DNA of 64,000 nucleotides, taken from NCBI RefSeq assembly GCF_000013345.1, contig NC_007777.1, positions 4,650,001-4,714,000 on the forward strand, in the 5' to 3' direction. Below are positions 1-8,578 of this stretch, piece after piece. The DNA is from Frankia casuarinae (GTDB taxonomy: Bacteria > Actinomycetota > Actinomycetes > Frankiales > Frankiaceae). The notes beneath the pieces were generated by a model. The model ran no database searches, was not told the DNA's origin, and was given only the letters and a program-made list of their open reading frames with translations. The position numbers and the translations under genes are program-made. Each line of letters starts with the position of its first letter. Position 1 is the first letter of the stretch.

Positions 1-2
1 TG

Positions 3-386
3 CCCACCGCGCTGCCGAGCGGGCCGCCCACCGCGCTGCCGACCTCGCTGCCGGGGGTGGGAAGGATCGACGCCGTCAGCGGCGCGGATGCCCTGCGTGG
101 CACGAATGTCCCCCCCGATTTCCCGGTGCCGCCCGGGGCCACCGTGAAGGTCGGTACGACCACCGGGAAGACGTCGACGGTGACACTGGGCGGGGTGTCC
201 AGCGACCGGGTGGCCACCTTCTACCGGCAGACCCTGCCTGGCGCCGGCTACAAGATCACAACGGATGTGGGGATTCCGGGGGTCGCCAGAGCCATCCAGT
301 TCAACGGGCACGGCGTCAACGGGAGTATCGGGGCCGCGGGGATCGGCAATACCGACGGCGTCGCCGTGGTGTTCACCAAGCGGTAG
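3..386 (+). CDS. Partial secreted/lipoprotein-like hypothetical protein (C-terminal part)
   Basis: The frame is open to the first base of the window, so the gene starts upstream; a GTG at 57 exists but is probably internal. The visible N-terminal part is a Pro/Thr/Ala-rich linker, followed by a small globular domain of about 100 residues beginning near the motif FPVPPGATV and containing a stretch about flexible addition to a growing fold (RVATFYRQTLPGAGYKI). Such Pro-rich linker plus small domain architecture is typical of exported actinobacterial proteins, but no signal peptide is visible because the start is missing. Function is unknown. It converges on the adenylate kinase gene with 25 bases between the stops. 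Confidence 0.6.
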   Translation, partial: PTALPSGPPTALPTSLPGVGRIDAVSGADALRGTNVPPDFPVPPGATVKVGTTTGKTSTVTLGGVSSDRVATFYRQTLPGAGYKITTDVGIPGVARAIQFNGHGVNGSIGAAGIGNTDGVAVVFTKR

Positions 387-411
387 TCCCCCCGGGGAAT
401 CACGGCCGGGC

Positions 412-1098
412 TCACCCGGGCACGACCGGCCGTTGCGGAAAATCAAGCTGCGAGCGATCGAGCTGTGGAAGATCGAAATGCCGACGGATCTCCGCCTGCA
501 CCTCGCGCGGCGGGTGCCGGGCGTCCACGACGGCCACGAACTCCTTACGCTGGAAGATCTCCATGACCGGTCGGGTCTTCTCGTGGTACTCCCGCAGGCG
601 GACGGCAAGTGCCTGCGGGTTGTCGTCGGCCCGGGTCAGCAGCGGCGCTCCGCACACGTCGCAGGTGTCCGGCACCTGCGGCCTACTGGCGATCAGGTTG
701 TAGTCCAGGCCGCACCGTGAGCAGAACCGGCGGGCGAGCACCCGCCGATAGACCTCGTCGTCGGGGAGGTCGAGGTAGATGACCCCGTCGATGTCGTAGC
801 TCTCCAGGAAGAACTCGGCCTGCCGGGCGTTGCGCGGGAACCCGTCGATGATGAACCCGTAGTTCCAGTCGTGCTCGGCCAGCCGGGAGCGCACCACCGA
901 CTCGACGAGGTCGTCCCCGACCAGGTGACCGGCCGCCACGATGCGTTTGACCTGGGCACCGAGTTTGGTGTGGTTCTGCACGTTCCAGCGGAAGACGTCG
1001 CCGACGCTGATGTGGACCAGGTCGAAGTCCCGGGCCATCATCGTCGCCTGGGTTCCCTTGCCGCTGCCCTGCACGCCCATGATGACGAACTTGCGCAC
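412..1098 (-). CDS. adk: Adenylate kinase (second, stand-alone copy)
   Basis: Transfers phosphate between ATP and AMP in the cytoplasm. The 228-residue protein has the P-loop GVQGSGKGT at residues 8-16, the DGFPRN motif at 85-90, and a long LID with four cysteines (126, 129, 146, 149) arranged as a zinc-finger LID. The GTG start at 1098 is preceded by GGGAG at good spacing. In actinobacteria the housekeeping adk normally lies between secY and map in the ribosomal-protein cluster; here it stands alone beside unrelated genes, so this is likely a paralogue. Its substrate could be another nucleoside monophosphate. The family call is secure; the exact substrate is inferred. Confidence 0.88.
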   Translation of the reverse strand: MRKFVIMGVQGSGKGTQATMMARDFDLVHISVGDVFRWNVQNHTKLGAQVKRIVAAGHLVGDDLVESVVRSRLAEHDWNYGFIIDGFPRNARQAEFFLESYDIDGVIYLDLPDDEVYRRVLARRFCSRCGLDYNLIASRPQVPDTCDVCGAPLLTRADDNPQALAVRLREYHEKTRPVMEIFQRKEFVAVVDARHPPREVQAEIRRHFDLPQLDRSQLDFPQRPVVPG

Positions 1099-1409
1099 GC
1101 CGACTCCCGATCGTTCCTCCGCCCCGGAGGCCGGCCGACGCGCGGCCGCCTCGGTGGCCCGCCCCCAGCTGTCCCACCGGCCTCTCCGTCGCGACGTTAT
1201 CCGCCATGGAGATCACTAGGGGTTTCCGCGGCCCAGCGGTGGCGGGTACGTCATGACACCCGCACGGCCGACCGGCGGGCTATCCGTGGCCCAACCCGGA
1301 CCGATGCACGCCGACAATGCCGTAAAGAGCAGGATGTCAGGATGTATGGGGATCGGGGGAGCGCGGAACGGGCCGCGGCTGCGATCCCGGATTCTAGGAG
1401 GGAACGCGG
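1099..1409. other. Intergenic region between divergent genes
   Basis: This is a 311-bp GC-rich space between the divergently transcribed adenylate kinase and lipoprotein genes. It must carry both promoters, but I see no clear -10/-35 pair, repeat or RNA structure in it. Confidence 0.4.
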
Positions 1410-2858
1410 GTGTCAAGGGGACTGCGTCAGACGCTCGGCGCCGGCCTGGCCGCCACCGTGCTGGCGGTGGGGCTCACAGCGTGCGGTTCCGGGGACAGGG
1501 CACCGGCTCCACCCGCGGAGATCGTCCTCAATCGGGGGCAGGACTCGTCGATCCCCTTCCGCACCGAGGCCGACGGCGAGGTGCTCCTGGACGTCACCAC
1601 CACCGCCCCGGGGGTCTCCTGGGGCTCCCCGGGCGGCGAGTCCGCGGTGCTGTCGCTCTACGTCGACACCGCCTACGCCACCGATCTCGTGATCCCCACG
1701 TCCTTCCCGATCAAGCGCAGCCTCGCGCTGGGTCACCTGGCCGCCGGCAAGCACACCCTGCGGACGCTGTTCGCCGCGGACCGGTCGCCCCGCAACGCCG
1801 CCACGGCGCGCCTGACCGATCTGACCTTCCGCACCGTCACGCCGCAGGACAACGGCTACCAGGCACTGGCGCACGCCCCGGTGATCTACGGCCGGACGGC
1901 GCCGGCCGCCGCCGCGGACCCGATGGCCGGCGGGCCGTTCCAGAACGCCGTCACCGACACCCCACTGCTCGCCTTCCACTCCGAGGCGCCAACCGCGATC
2001 GCCGGTCATCGCCTGCTGACCTACTCGATGGTGTGGAGCAACGAGGACGAGGGCACCCCGACCCCGGCCCTGATGGCGTTCTGGGGGCGGACCACCGACA
2101 TCGAGTGGACCTACCAGGTAGAGATCGACGCCACCGGCAACGCCATCCCCGGCAGCGCCGTGATCCAGGGGCCGGAGCACACGTCGCAGCCGTTCACCGG
2201 CCGGTACGAGAGCACGCACCCGCTGCTCGGGACCTGCACGCGCAGCAACAGCATGTGCCAGAACACCGACGGCCCGATGCGGTTCGCCCTGTCAGCCGCG
2301 GACACCCTCGACCCGAACGCCGAGGCCCCTGAGCGGGAGATGGACCGCAACCCGTGGACCTACTGGGTGATGTCCCAGGAGGTCGCCCGGGAGGGCAAGG
2401 TCGCCGACGCCCCGGTCCCGGACCCACGCACCCGGATCAGCGACCCGCGTAACTACCTGTACCTGATCGTCCGGAAGAACACGGTCGGCACGCCGAACAC
2501 CGCCGACGCCTGGGTCGGGCTGTCGGTCGGGGTGCGGCTCGCCGGCAACCCCGAGACCTACCGATCGAACAAGACCTACCCTGCCTGGTCCATCGAACGG
2601 GACGCGCCGGCCGCCACGGCCGTCGAACTCCCACCCGGGACGGTCGCGGAGGACATCGCGTCCATCCAGGCGACCCGGGTCGTCGGTGCGGGTGCCGACA
2701 CCGGTGCGCGCGTCCAGGTCGACTCGATCGAGCGGGCGTTCCTGCTGGGTCCGGACGGCCTGCCCCAGCAGTCGTTCCTGTTCACGCCGACGAAGGTGAC
2801 CCTGACCGCCGCCGCGCCGACCGCGACCCTGTTCCGCCGTTCGCAGGGCGGCTCCTGA
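1410..2858 (+). CDS. Large secreted lipoprotein of unknown function
   Basis: The 482-residue protein starts at GTG 1410 behind a strong AGGAGGG ribosome site. Residues 1-24 form a short basic segment and hydrophobic core ending in the lipobox LTAC, so Cys25 should be lipidated and the protein anchored outside the membrane. The rest is a soluble Thr/Ala/Asp-rich ectodomain without membrane segments; four further cysteines are few enough to suggest one or two disulfides. I recognise no enzyme motif. It is a single gene with its own upstream region, and converges on the HAD hydrolase gene 35 bases downstream. Confidence 0.8.
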   Translation: MSRGLRQTLGAGLAATVLAVGLTACGSGDRAPAPPAEIVLNRGQDSSIPFRTEADGEVLLDVTTTAPGVSWGSPGGESAVLSLYVDTAYATDLVIPTSFPIKRSLALGHLAAGKHTLRTLFAADRSPRNAATARLTDLTFRTVTPQDNGYQALAHAPVIYGRTAPAAAADPMAGGPFQNAVTDTPLLAFHSEAPTAIAGHRLLTYSMVWSNEDEGTPTPALMAFWGRTTDIEWTYQVEIDATGNAIPGSAVIQGPEHTSQPFTGRYESTHPLLGTCTRSNSMCQNTDGPMRFALSAADTLDPNAEAPEREMDRNPWTYWVMSQEVAREGKVADAPVPDPRTRISDPRNYLYLIVRKNTVGTPNTADAWVGLSVGVRLAGNPETYRSNKTYPAWSIERDAPAATAVELPPGTVAEDIASIQATRVVGAGADTGARVQVDSIERAFLLGPDGLPQQSFLFTPTKVTLTAAAPTATLFRRSQGGS

Positions 2859-2893
2859 TCCCGTCCGGGGTTCCCTGATTCCGCGGTGGCCCT

Positions 2894-3799
2894 TCACCCA
2901 CGTGTGGTGGACCCCGAGGTGTGCACCGGTCCCGGGCTCCGACCGTGCGTCCCGGTGCGATCGGGAGCCCCGGCTGGCGCCGGGCGGACGGCGGCCGTCG
3001 GCATGCTGTCGAGCGTCCGCACATCCCGACCGACGGGCAACTGGGCGATGCTGTCGACGATGGCGGTCGGTCGGTAGGGGAACCGGTCGACGTCGGTGAT
3101 GGACGTGATGCCCGACAGCACCAGCACGGTGTCCATTCCGGCCTCCAGGCCGGCGACGACGTCGGTGTCCATCCGGTCGCCGATCACCACGGTGGTCTCG
3201 CTGTGCGCGGACAGCGTGTTCAGCGCACTGCGCATCATCAACGGGTTCGGCTTGCCGACAAAGTAGGGTGTGACGCCGGTCGCCCGGGTGATCATCGCCG
3301 CGACCGCCCCGGTGGCGGGCAGGAGACCCTCCACCGAGGGACCGGTGGGATCGGGATTCGTCGCGATGAAGCGTGCGCCGTCGCGCACCAGCCGTACCGC
3401 TTTGGTGATTGCCTCGAAGCTGTAGGTCCGGGTTTCCCCGAGGACGACGTAATCGGGTGACCGGTCGCTGAGGACGTAGCCGATGTCGTGCAGCGCCGTG
3501 GTCAGGCCCGCTTCGCCGACGACGTACGCCGATCCCCGGGGGCGTTGGGTATGTAGGAAGAGCGCGGTGGCGAGGGCCGAGGTCCAGATCCGCTCCGGCG
3601 GGATCGTGAGTCCCGCGCCAGCCAGCCGGGCGGACAGGTCGCGGGCCGTGTAGATCGAGTTGTTGGTCAACACGAGAAAACCCAGGCCTGCCTCGCCGAT
3701 CCCGGCCAGAAAGGCATCCGCGCCCGGAATGGGATGTTCCTCATGGACCAGAACACCGTCCATGTCGATGAGATAGTTCTCGATCAGATGTTCCGCCAT
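2894..3799 (-). CDS. HAD-superfamily class IIA phosphatase (NagD-like)
   Basis: Predicted cytoplasmic phosphatase of the NagD/4-nitrophenylphosphatase group, acting on sugar or nucleoside phosphates. Motif I is DMDGVL near residue 12 of the chosen start, motif II is the LTNNS stretch, and motif III/IV is the VGKPNP plus GDRMDTDV segment, in the order and spacing of class IIA HAD enzymes with a C2 cap between motifs II and III. I chose ATG 3799 (MAEHLIENY) because it lies just before the first HAD motif and behind GGGGAG; about 25 extra residues are open upstream. The last 40 residues are a Pro/Arg-rich tail unlike the family. Precise substrate unknown. Confidence 0.87.
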   Translation of the reverse strand: MAEHLIENYLIDMDGVLVHEEHPIPGADAFLAGIGEAGLGFLVLTNNSIYTARDLSARLAGAGLTIPPERIWTSALATALFLHTQRPRGSAYVVGEAGLTTALHDIGYVLSDRSPDYVVLGETRTYSFEAITKAVRLVRDGARFIATNPDPTGPSVEGLLPATGAVAAMITRATGVTPYFVGKPNPLMMRSALNTLSAHSETTVVIGDRMDTDVVAGLEAGMDTVLVLSGITSITDVDRFPYRPTAIVDSIAQLPVGRDVRTLDSMPTAAVRPAPAGAPDRTGTHGRSPGPVHTSGSTTRG

Positions 3800-3940
3800 G
3801 ACCCCCGATTCTCCCCGCCTGCGCTCGATGCCGTCTGCCGGGTGGTCCCCACTCGGCACCATGATGGGGACCACCCGGCCCGAACGATCCGGCGGGTTCG
3901 GTCACCTCACCTCAGCTCACCGGGTTCGGGTGATCCCTTC

Positions 3941-4189
3941 TCACAGCACCGCGATGGCGGCGATCTCCGGTTCGGTGGGCGACATCAGATACAGGGATGG
4001 GACGATGAGCCAGTCGGCGAATCCCCCGTCGCAGGCGTAGGCCTGCGCATGGCCGGGCGACCGGAACGGGCCGATGACTCCCTGCACCTGCCGGGTCCCC
4101 TGCTCCAGAACGACGATCGCCCAGCTACCCGTCCGGTCCGGTGCGGGTGTCCCCCACTCCGACTCCGACAAGTCCATCACGTAGTCCAT
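3941..4189 (-). CDS. Small hypothetical protein, 82 aa
   Basis: Begins at ATG 4189 (MDYVMDLSESEWG) behind AAGGGG and ends at 3941. The acidic, aromatic-rich composition with two cores (SWAIVVLEQGTRQVQG and YACDGGFADWLIVPSL) looks like a folded protein rather than a random GC-rich reading frame. No family is recognised. A longer in-frame extension to 4546 is open but has the Arg/Pro-rich composition of noncoding GC-rich DNA, so it was not used. It lies upstream of the HAD phosphatase gene and in the same direction, with 141 bases between, so co-transcription is possible. Confidence 0.6.
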   Translation of the reverse strand: MDYVMDLSESEWGTPAPDRTGSWAIVVLEQGTRQVQGVIGPFRSPGHAQAYACDGGFADWLIVPSLYLMSPTEPEIAAIAVL

Positions 4190-4887
4190 CTGTGCCCCTT
4201 CGCGAACGTCCCTCACCGGTATCCACCGAGCCGCGGGGTGGTAAAGAACCCGGGATATCTTGGCGCTTTCGCGCGGCTTTGCGCATCGAAACGCCGGAGG
4301 TCGACCTGGGTCGGTCCAGGATCCTCCGCCGGCAACGGCCGGGCGCGGCCCGTTCGTACATCCGTGAGTACATCGCCGAGCCGGCCGGGAGCGGAACGCA
4401 GAGGTGTGTGACGAAAATCGAAGTTCCCGCGTGGGGATCCCCTTGGGAGGGAGTAGAAGACGGTGCATTTTCCCGCGCCGACGTTCGGGTGATGTCGTAG
4501 GCCGGTACTTTGTCCGCTGCCCGTGCTCTCGGTCGCGCGGCCGCATCTACCGCCGCGCATACCGCCGGTCCGGCGTATCGCTACGGCGGTGGTCGGGATA
4601 ACCGCCGCAGAGCCCCGGAGCCGCAGAGCCGCAGAGCCCCGGAGCCCGTTTGGTGGCGCCCCTTTGGTGGTGCCCCTCGCGGTGTGCCCCTTTGTGGTGC
4701 CCCCCGCGGGGCCTCTTCGGTGCCCCCGCGGCGCCTCGGCGCCGCGGGGGGAGGTTGAATCGGGTAGGTGGGACGCCGGGCGTCGCGTCACCGGCGCGGT
4801 CGGGAGTCGCTCCCGACGCAACGTCAGGATTGAGCTGTGCGTCTGCTTTGTCGCTGACTTCTTGCTATCTGGCTATCTGGGGGATCC
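4190..4887. other. Gene-free region with short GC-rich repeats
   Basis: About 700 bp without a convincing gene. Bases 4600-4750 contain runs of short imperfect repeats (GCAGAGCC/CCGGAGCC around 4606-4650, then CCCCTTTGGTGGTG and CCCCTTTGTGGTG around 4668-4700) ending in a GC-rich stem formed by the two CCCCCGCGGC/GCCGCGGGGG arms near 4722-4752. This could terminate transcription or be a decayed repeat cluster. Confidence 0.45.
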
Positions 4888-5451
4888 GTGAGCCGGCGCC
4901 GGAGCGACTACCGCACCTGGGAGGAACTGACCAGGGAGGAACGTCGACGCGGGCTGGCGGTTCTTTCCGTGGCCGGGGTCGCGGCGGTGGTCGTGGTGTT
5001 CCTCGTCGTCGGGTCCGGTGGCGGGTCCGGTGGCGGGGCCGGTGCGGCGGCACCGCCCACTACCGACGTCAAGGCCCGGCTCACGTCCTGGTACGCCACC
5101 ACCGCCCAGGTCCGTTCGGAGGTCGTGCGGGCGGTCAACGCGGTACGGGCCGACATTCAGGCGGCGGACGGCATGTCGCTGAAACCGGCCTGCGCCGACC
5201 TGGGGCGGGCCGTCGACCGCATCGGACCGCTGGGCCTCCCGCCCGTCGAGAGCGTGAGCAGGAACTGGACCGAAGGCGCCGGTGCCTACGCCCAGGCGGT
5301 CACGGCGTGCGGGAACCTGTTCGACGGCACGCCCGTCCCCCCGCCGGTGCTGCTGCAGCGCACGACCGACGCTCTCAACGCCGGTGACGGGCGCTGGACC
5401 ATGATCGTCGCCCAGATCGGGGCCCCGGCGCAGATCGTTCCCACCGGCTGA
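4888..5451 (+). CDS. Single-pass membrane-anchored hypothetical protein
   Basis: The 187-residue protein starts at GTG 4888. A basic cytoplasmic N-terminus of about 22 residues precedes one transmembrane helix (roughly 23-42, AVLSVAGVAAVVVVFLVV), a Gly/Ser linker, and an extracytoplasmic helical domain with two cysteines (CADLGRAV and ACGNLF) that may form a disulfide. The topology is N-in/C-out. No enzyme motif or named family is recognised. It is isolated from other genes; the decayed island begins 14 bases after its stop. Similar short actinobacterial anchors exist but none is diagnostic. Confidence 0.72.
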   Translation: MSRRRSDYRTWEELTREERRRGLAVLSVAGVAAVVVVFLVVGSGGGSGGGAGAAAPPTTDVKARLTSWYATTAQVRSEVVRAVNAVRADIQAADGMSLKPACADLGRAVDRIGPLGLPPVESVSRNWTEGAGAYAQAVTACGNLFDGTPVPPPVLLQRTTDALNAGDGRWTMIVAQIGAPAQIVPTG

Positions 5452-5464
5452 GCACCGGCCGGCC

Positions 5465-5504
5465 GCGATTGCCCGCGATTGCCCGCGATTGCCCGCGATT
5501 GCCC
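5465..5504. repeat. Four tandem copies of a 10-bp unit
   Basis: GCGATTGCCC is repeated perfectly four times head to tail immediately downstream of the membrane-protein stop, at the edge of the decayed island. Confidence 0.95.
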
Positions 5505-5529
5505 GCGCTCGGGCAAGTACGGCCACGCG

Positions 5530-6300
5530 GCACCCTCGGCTGCCAGAAGGTGATGATGATCGCACAGTCCTTCTTGACGATCGCGGTCGGCGGGACCTCG
5601 GCGTCGGCGGTCAGCGAGATCGCGGTGAGGGTCGGGCCGGCCTTGCGGTCGGTGTCCCAGGTCCGGATGTGATCGCAGAGGCGTTCAGCGAGGGCCTGGC
5701 CGTCAGCCCCGTGGCCGTGGGCGCCGATCTCGTATACCGGATCGGGGCCGTCGAGGCGGCGCTTGGCGAGGTAGGCAAGCGAGGAGCCGGCGACCAGCGC
5801 GGGGCTCAGGTTCGGGATCAGCGGGACGCACAGATCGGCCTCGACCGCGCCACGGCTGGCGTTGATCCGGCAGACGGCCGGGTCGGTGGCAGTGGCGCGC
5901 AGCCAGATCCCGTCGATCGGGTCCTGCGGCCCGATGGTCGTGCCCGACCAGGCGGCGACCCGGGGGTGGCGAAGACGCCGGTGAGGTGGTCCGGGTCGAT
6001 GTCCTGGTCGACGTCGTAGTGGATCTGGACGAGCGGGTTTTCGTGGAGCGCGGCGACGCGTTCGACGTCCTGACCAATCATCGGGACGAAGCCGCGGAGG
6101 AACACCGCGTCCGAGCGCAGCACGTTGTCGCCGCCTTTGACGAACGCGACACCCCGGGTCTGGCCGCGCCAGCGCAACGGCAGGACCATCCGCCCACCGG
6201 GGACAAGCTGGCTGAACCAGGCGGGGGTCAGACCGGGCCCTCCGGCCGCGTCTCCCACCCGGAGCCCTCCGGCGGCTCCGACCCGGGCCGAATCCCGGCG
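5530..6300 (-). pseudogene. Decayed FxLD-type protein-isoaspartate-like methyltransferase
   Basis: Two reading frames on the minus strand together resemble one methyltransferase of the PCMT group used by FxLD peptide systems. The segment 5960-6258 holds the GDAA loop, PAWFSQLVPGGRMVLPLRW and FVKGGD, then GFVPMIGQD. The C-terminal domain continues in another frame from about 5965 to 5535 (WSGTTIGPQDPIDGIWLRA, then CVPLIPNLSPALVAGSSLAY and HIRTWD). The switch falls in a run of G at about 5963. The N-terminal SAM-binding part is missing or scrambled beyond 6300 and no complete start survives. In intact systems such enzymes modify ribosomal peptides; here it cannot make a full protein. Confidence 0.65.
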
Positions 6301-6751
6301 CCCACACGTCCGGGATATGCGGGCAGCGCGTCACCGGCGGCTGGAGAGTCAGGCTGGGCAGCCCGTCGCGCATCCGCGCCCCGCGCGCGGACCGGCGCAG
6401 ATGCTCCGCGCGCGCCCTCCGGCACTCGCCGCAGGACGGGAACAGCGCGTGCACCTCGGGTTGGGGGCCCGTAGGCCCCTCCTCGCCGCAGCTTTCCCCT
6501 GCACTCACTTTTTCTGAACCTTCCCAGAGCCGCCGCATCGCGGGCACCGGATCATGCTGGCGCCATCGAAATCCTCGCCCTCGTGCCGCTCAGCGGCCGG
6601 GTTGCCCACCTGCCCGCTACTACTGCCCCGCTTGTCCGCGTTCCGCCCGAAGCCCATCCTCCCTCCATCTCCGCCGTCAGCTCATCCGGGAGGGTAGCCC
6701 GGCAGATGCGGGCAGGTAGCAAACGTGCCGGATCCGTAACCGACAGGCGGT

Positions 6752-7015
6752 TCACGCTGATGCCGGTGGCTTTGCTTCCAACGCCCGCCGAGAATGATCG
6801 ATAACCTCTCCAAGATCCTGAACGGCTGCGATCTTCGGCCACCGGTGGTGCATTTCCCGCCACATCTCGCCTGATCGCTGGATCACGCCACGCGTAGGCC
6901 GCCCGTCGAGCACGTCGAGCACGTCGAGCGCGTCGCGAGCCGATGCCGCTGCGGCTATCGGATCGGGGTCGGCGCGATAGAGGAGGGTCCGTGCCAACGT
7001 GTTATGGGGTCCGGG
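6752..7015 (-). pseudogene. Fragment resembling the C-terminus of an XRE-family regulator
   Basis: About 85 codons (LARTLLYRADPDPIAAAASA, then ALDVLDGRPTRGVIQRSGEM) resemble the helical C-terminal region of the large actinobacterial XRE-type regulators that commonly sit beside peptide-modification genes. A TGA at 7016-7018 closes the frame upstream, so the helix-turn-helix half is missing. There is a TTG at 6997 but no ribosome site. Family assignment is by composition and pattern only and is tentative. Confidence 0.4.
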
Positions 7016-7149
7016 TCACCGTCCACGCCACGGTCCTCGGCCACCCGCAGAGGTCCATCTGGCATTGCCCGTGGTGCGCCGGCACGGCCGCACCCCGTGG
7101 GCGCCGCCGGTCTGACCGTGAGACATCTGGATATACCCGAGGAGATGTC

Positions 7150-7440
7150 ATGCCGCCCACAACCATGCCCGCGCTCGACTTTGTCGCGTTGGAGATCACT
7201 GGCCGGTGTCAGCCTGCGTCCACTGCTACGCGGACTCGTCCCCGCTCGGGGACCACGGGACGTTGAGCACCGCCGACTGGAGTGCGGTGATCAACGACGC
7301 CGCCGGCCTCGGTGTCGGCGTGGTCCAGCTCATCGGCGGGGAACGTCCACTCCGCGCCGCTCGACGCGATCCTGTCCGGGGATGCGTTCGGCGCCCAAGT
7401 CGAGCATCTCGACCAGCTTCGCCACCCCGGCTCCGGACCA
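7150..7440 (+). pseudogene. Frameshifted radical-SAM enzyme, N-terminal remnant
   Basis: ATG 7150 is well placed behind GAGGAGA, and the first 20 codons (PALDFVALEITGRCQ) are the classic start of a peptide-modifying radical-SAM protein. At about 7208-7212 the frame shifts, and the CVHCYADS half of the CxxxCxxC iron-sulfur motif continues one frame over, followed by the expected WSAVINDAAGLGVGVVQLIGGE. The spacing between cysteines suggests a short deletion inside the motif itself. After GGE a second shift gives PLDAILSGDAFGAQVEHL, then similarity ends near the recombinase fragment. It cannot encode an active enzyme. Confidence 0.65.
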
Positions 7441-7488
7441 ACGGCGTGCCAGCCGAACCCGAAGTGCGGCCCGGCGTCGTCCCGCAAC

Positions 7489-7690
7489 TTCGCGGGGCTG
7501 GCGGGTCAGCCGGTCGATGTGCCAGCAGACGATCGCCTGGAGGCGGCCTGCTTTGATGTCGTCAACGAGCCGGTCCCACTCCGGGCGTGGCCGTCCGGAA
7601 TGGGCACCGACATCCTTGTCCGTAGTAGACGTCCTCGACCGCCCAGCCCTTACGGTCGCAGAGGGGGCGGCAGCCCGGCCTCCTGACGTG
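7489..7690 (-). pseudogene. Serine recombinase (resolvase family) fragment
   Basis: The minus strand encodes GAHSGRPRPEWDRLVDDIKA followed by GRLQAIVCWHIDRLTRQPRE, the core of the catalytic domain of large serine recombinases. About 20 further codons upstream (CDRKGWAVEDVYY, near 7635-7685) lie in another frame, so the piece is frameshifted as well as truncated at both ends. It overlaps the end of the radical-SAM remnant on the opposite strand, indicating a rearrangement junction. Confidence 0.7.
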
Positions 7691-7696
7691 AGACTG

Positions 7697-8398
7697 CTAG
7701 CCCTGCGCCTGTTCGGTCCTGGCCGGCTCTGACGTAGATTCCCGCTCTGACCATGGGCCACATATTGACAGGCCCGTGCCACCCAGGCCGCAGTAGCCGC
7801 CGGGGTTCTTGGCGTCGGAGAGGTACTGCTGGTGGTATTCCTCCGCATAGTAGAACGGACCAGCCGGGGCGATCTCGGTGGTGATCGCCCCGAGGCCCGC
7901 GGCGGTCAGCACCTGCTGGAACGCCTCGCGGCTGGCAGCCGCCGCGGCGGCCTGCCCGGCAGTGGTGGTGTAGATCGCCGAACGGTACTGGGTGCCCGTG
8001 TCATTGCCCTGCCGCATGCCCTGGGTCGGGTCGTGCCCTTCCCAGAACACGCGCAGCAGCTCCTCGTAGCCGACCTTCGCGGGGTCGTACACCACGAGGA
8101 CGACCTCGGTGTGCCCGGTCAGCCCGGAACACACCTCCTCGTAAGTGGGGTGCGGGGTGTGCCCTCCGGCGTAGCCGACGGCGGTGGTGTACACCCCGGG
8201 AACCTTCCAGAACGCGCGCTCGGCCCCCCAGAAGCAGCCGAGGCCGAACACGGCGGTCTCCAGCCCCGCCGGGAACGGGCCGGCGAGCGGGGTCCCCAGC
8301 ACGGTGTGCGGGACGTCGCCCGCGAACACCGGCCGATCCCGGCCGGGAAGGGCCTGCTCGGGCGTGGGCAGTGTCGTCTTGTGACGACCGAAGAACAT
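7697..8398 (-). CDS. msrA: Peptide methionine sulfoxide reductase A
   Basis: Reduces methionine-S-sulfoxide in oxidised proteins, using thioredoxin. The 233-residue protein starts at ATG 8398 behind a very strong GGAGGTGG site. The catalytic signature GCFWGAE puts the nucleophile at Cys55; the substrate-binding YAGG and EVV motifs and the [18 protein letters not shown] tail follow. The usual tail ends shortly after a resolving cysteine (GLGGTGVSCP). Here [13 protein letters not shown] runs into about 20 unrelated polar residues, and this altered end abuts the decayed island, so the original 3' end may have been replaced. The resolving cysteines at the GYCG and SIC positions remain, so activity is plausible. 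Confidence 0.92.
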   Translation of the reverse strand: MFFGRHKTTLPTPEQALPGRDRPVFAGDVPHTVLGTPLAGPFPAGLETAVFGLGCFWGAERAFWKVPGVYTTAVGYAGGHTPHPTYEEVCSGLTGHTEVVLVVYDPAKVGYEELLRVFWEGHDPTQGMRQGNDTGTQYRSAIYTTTAGQAAAAAASREAFQQVLTAAGLGAITTEIAPAGPFYYAEEYHQQYLSDAKNPGGYCGLGGTGLSICGPWSERESTSEPARTEQAQG

Positions 8399-8578
8399 GG
8401 GAAGCCACCTCCGGTGGTTGTCTCCTCGCACAACCGCGCACCGCGGCCACACGTTCCCGCAGCCCGGGACCCTCGGACGCCCCCCAGATACTCTCCAAAT
8501 GTTCTCCGGAGGTTCTCCGAAGGTTCATCGAACGTTCGCCGGACGATCGGGGAGCACGCCGCCAGAGAACAAGATCGC

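Noticed and set aside
8480-8570. Possible LexA (SOS) box around CGAACGTTCG near 8530
   Set aside because: The two half-sites touch without the four-base spacer of actinobacterial SOS boxes, and no SOS-type gene follows.
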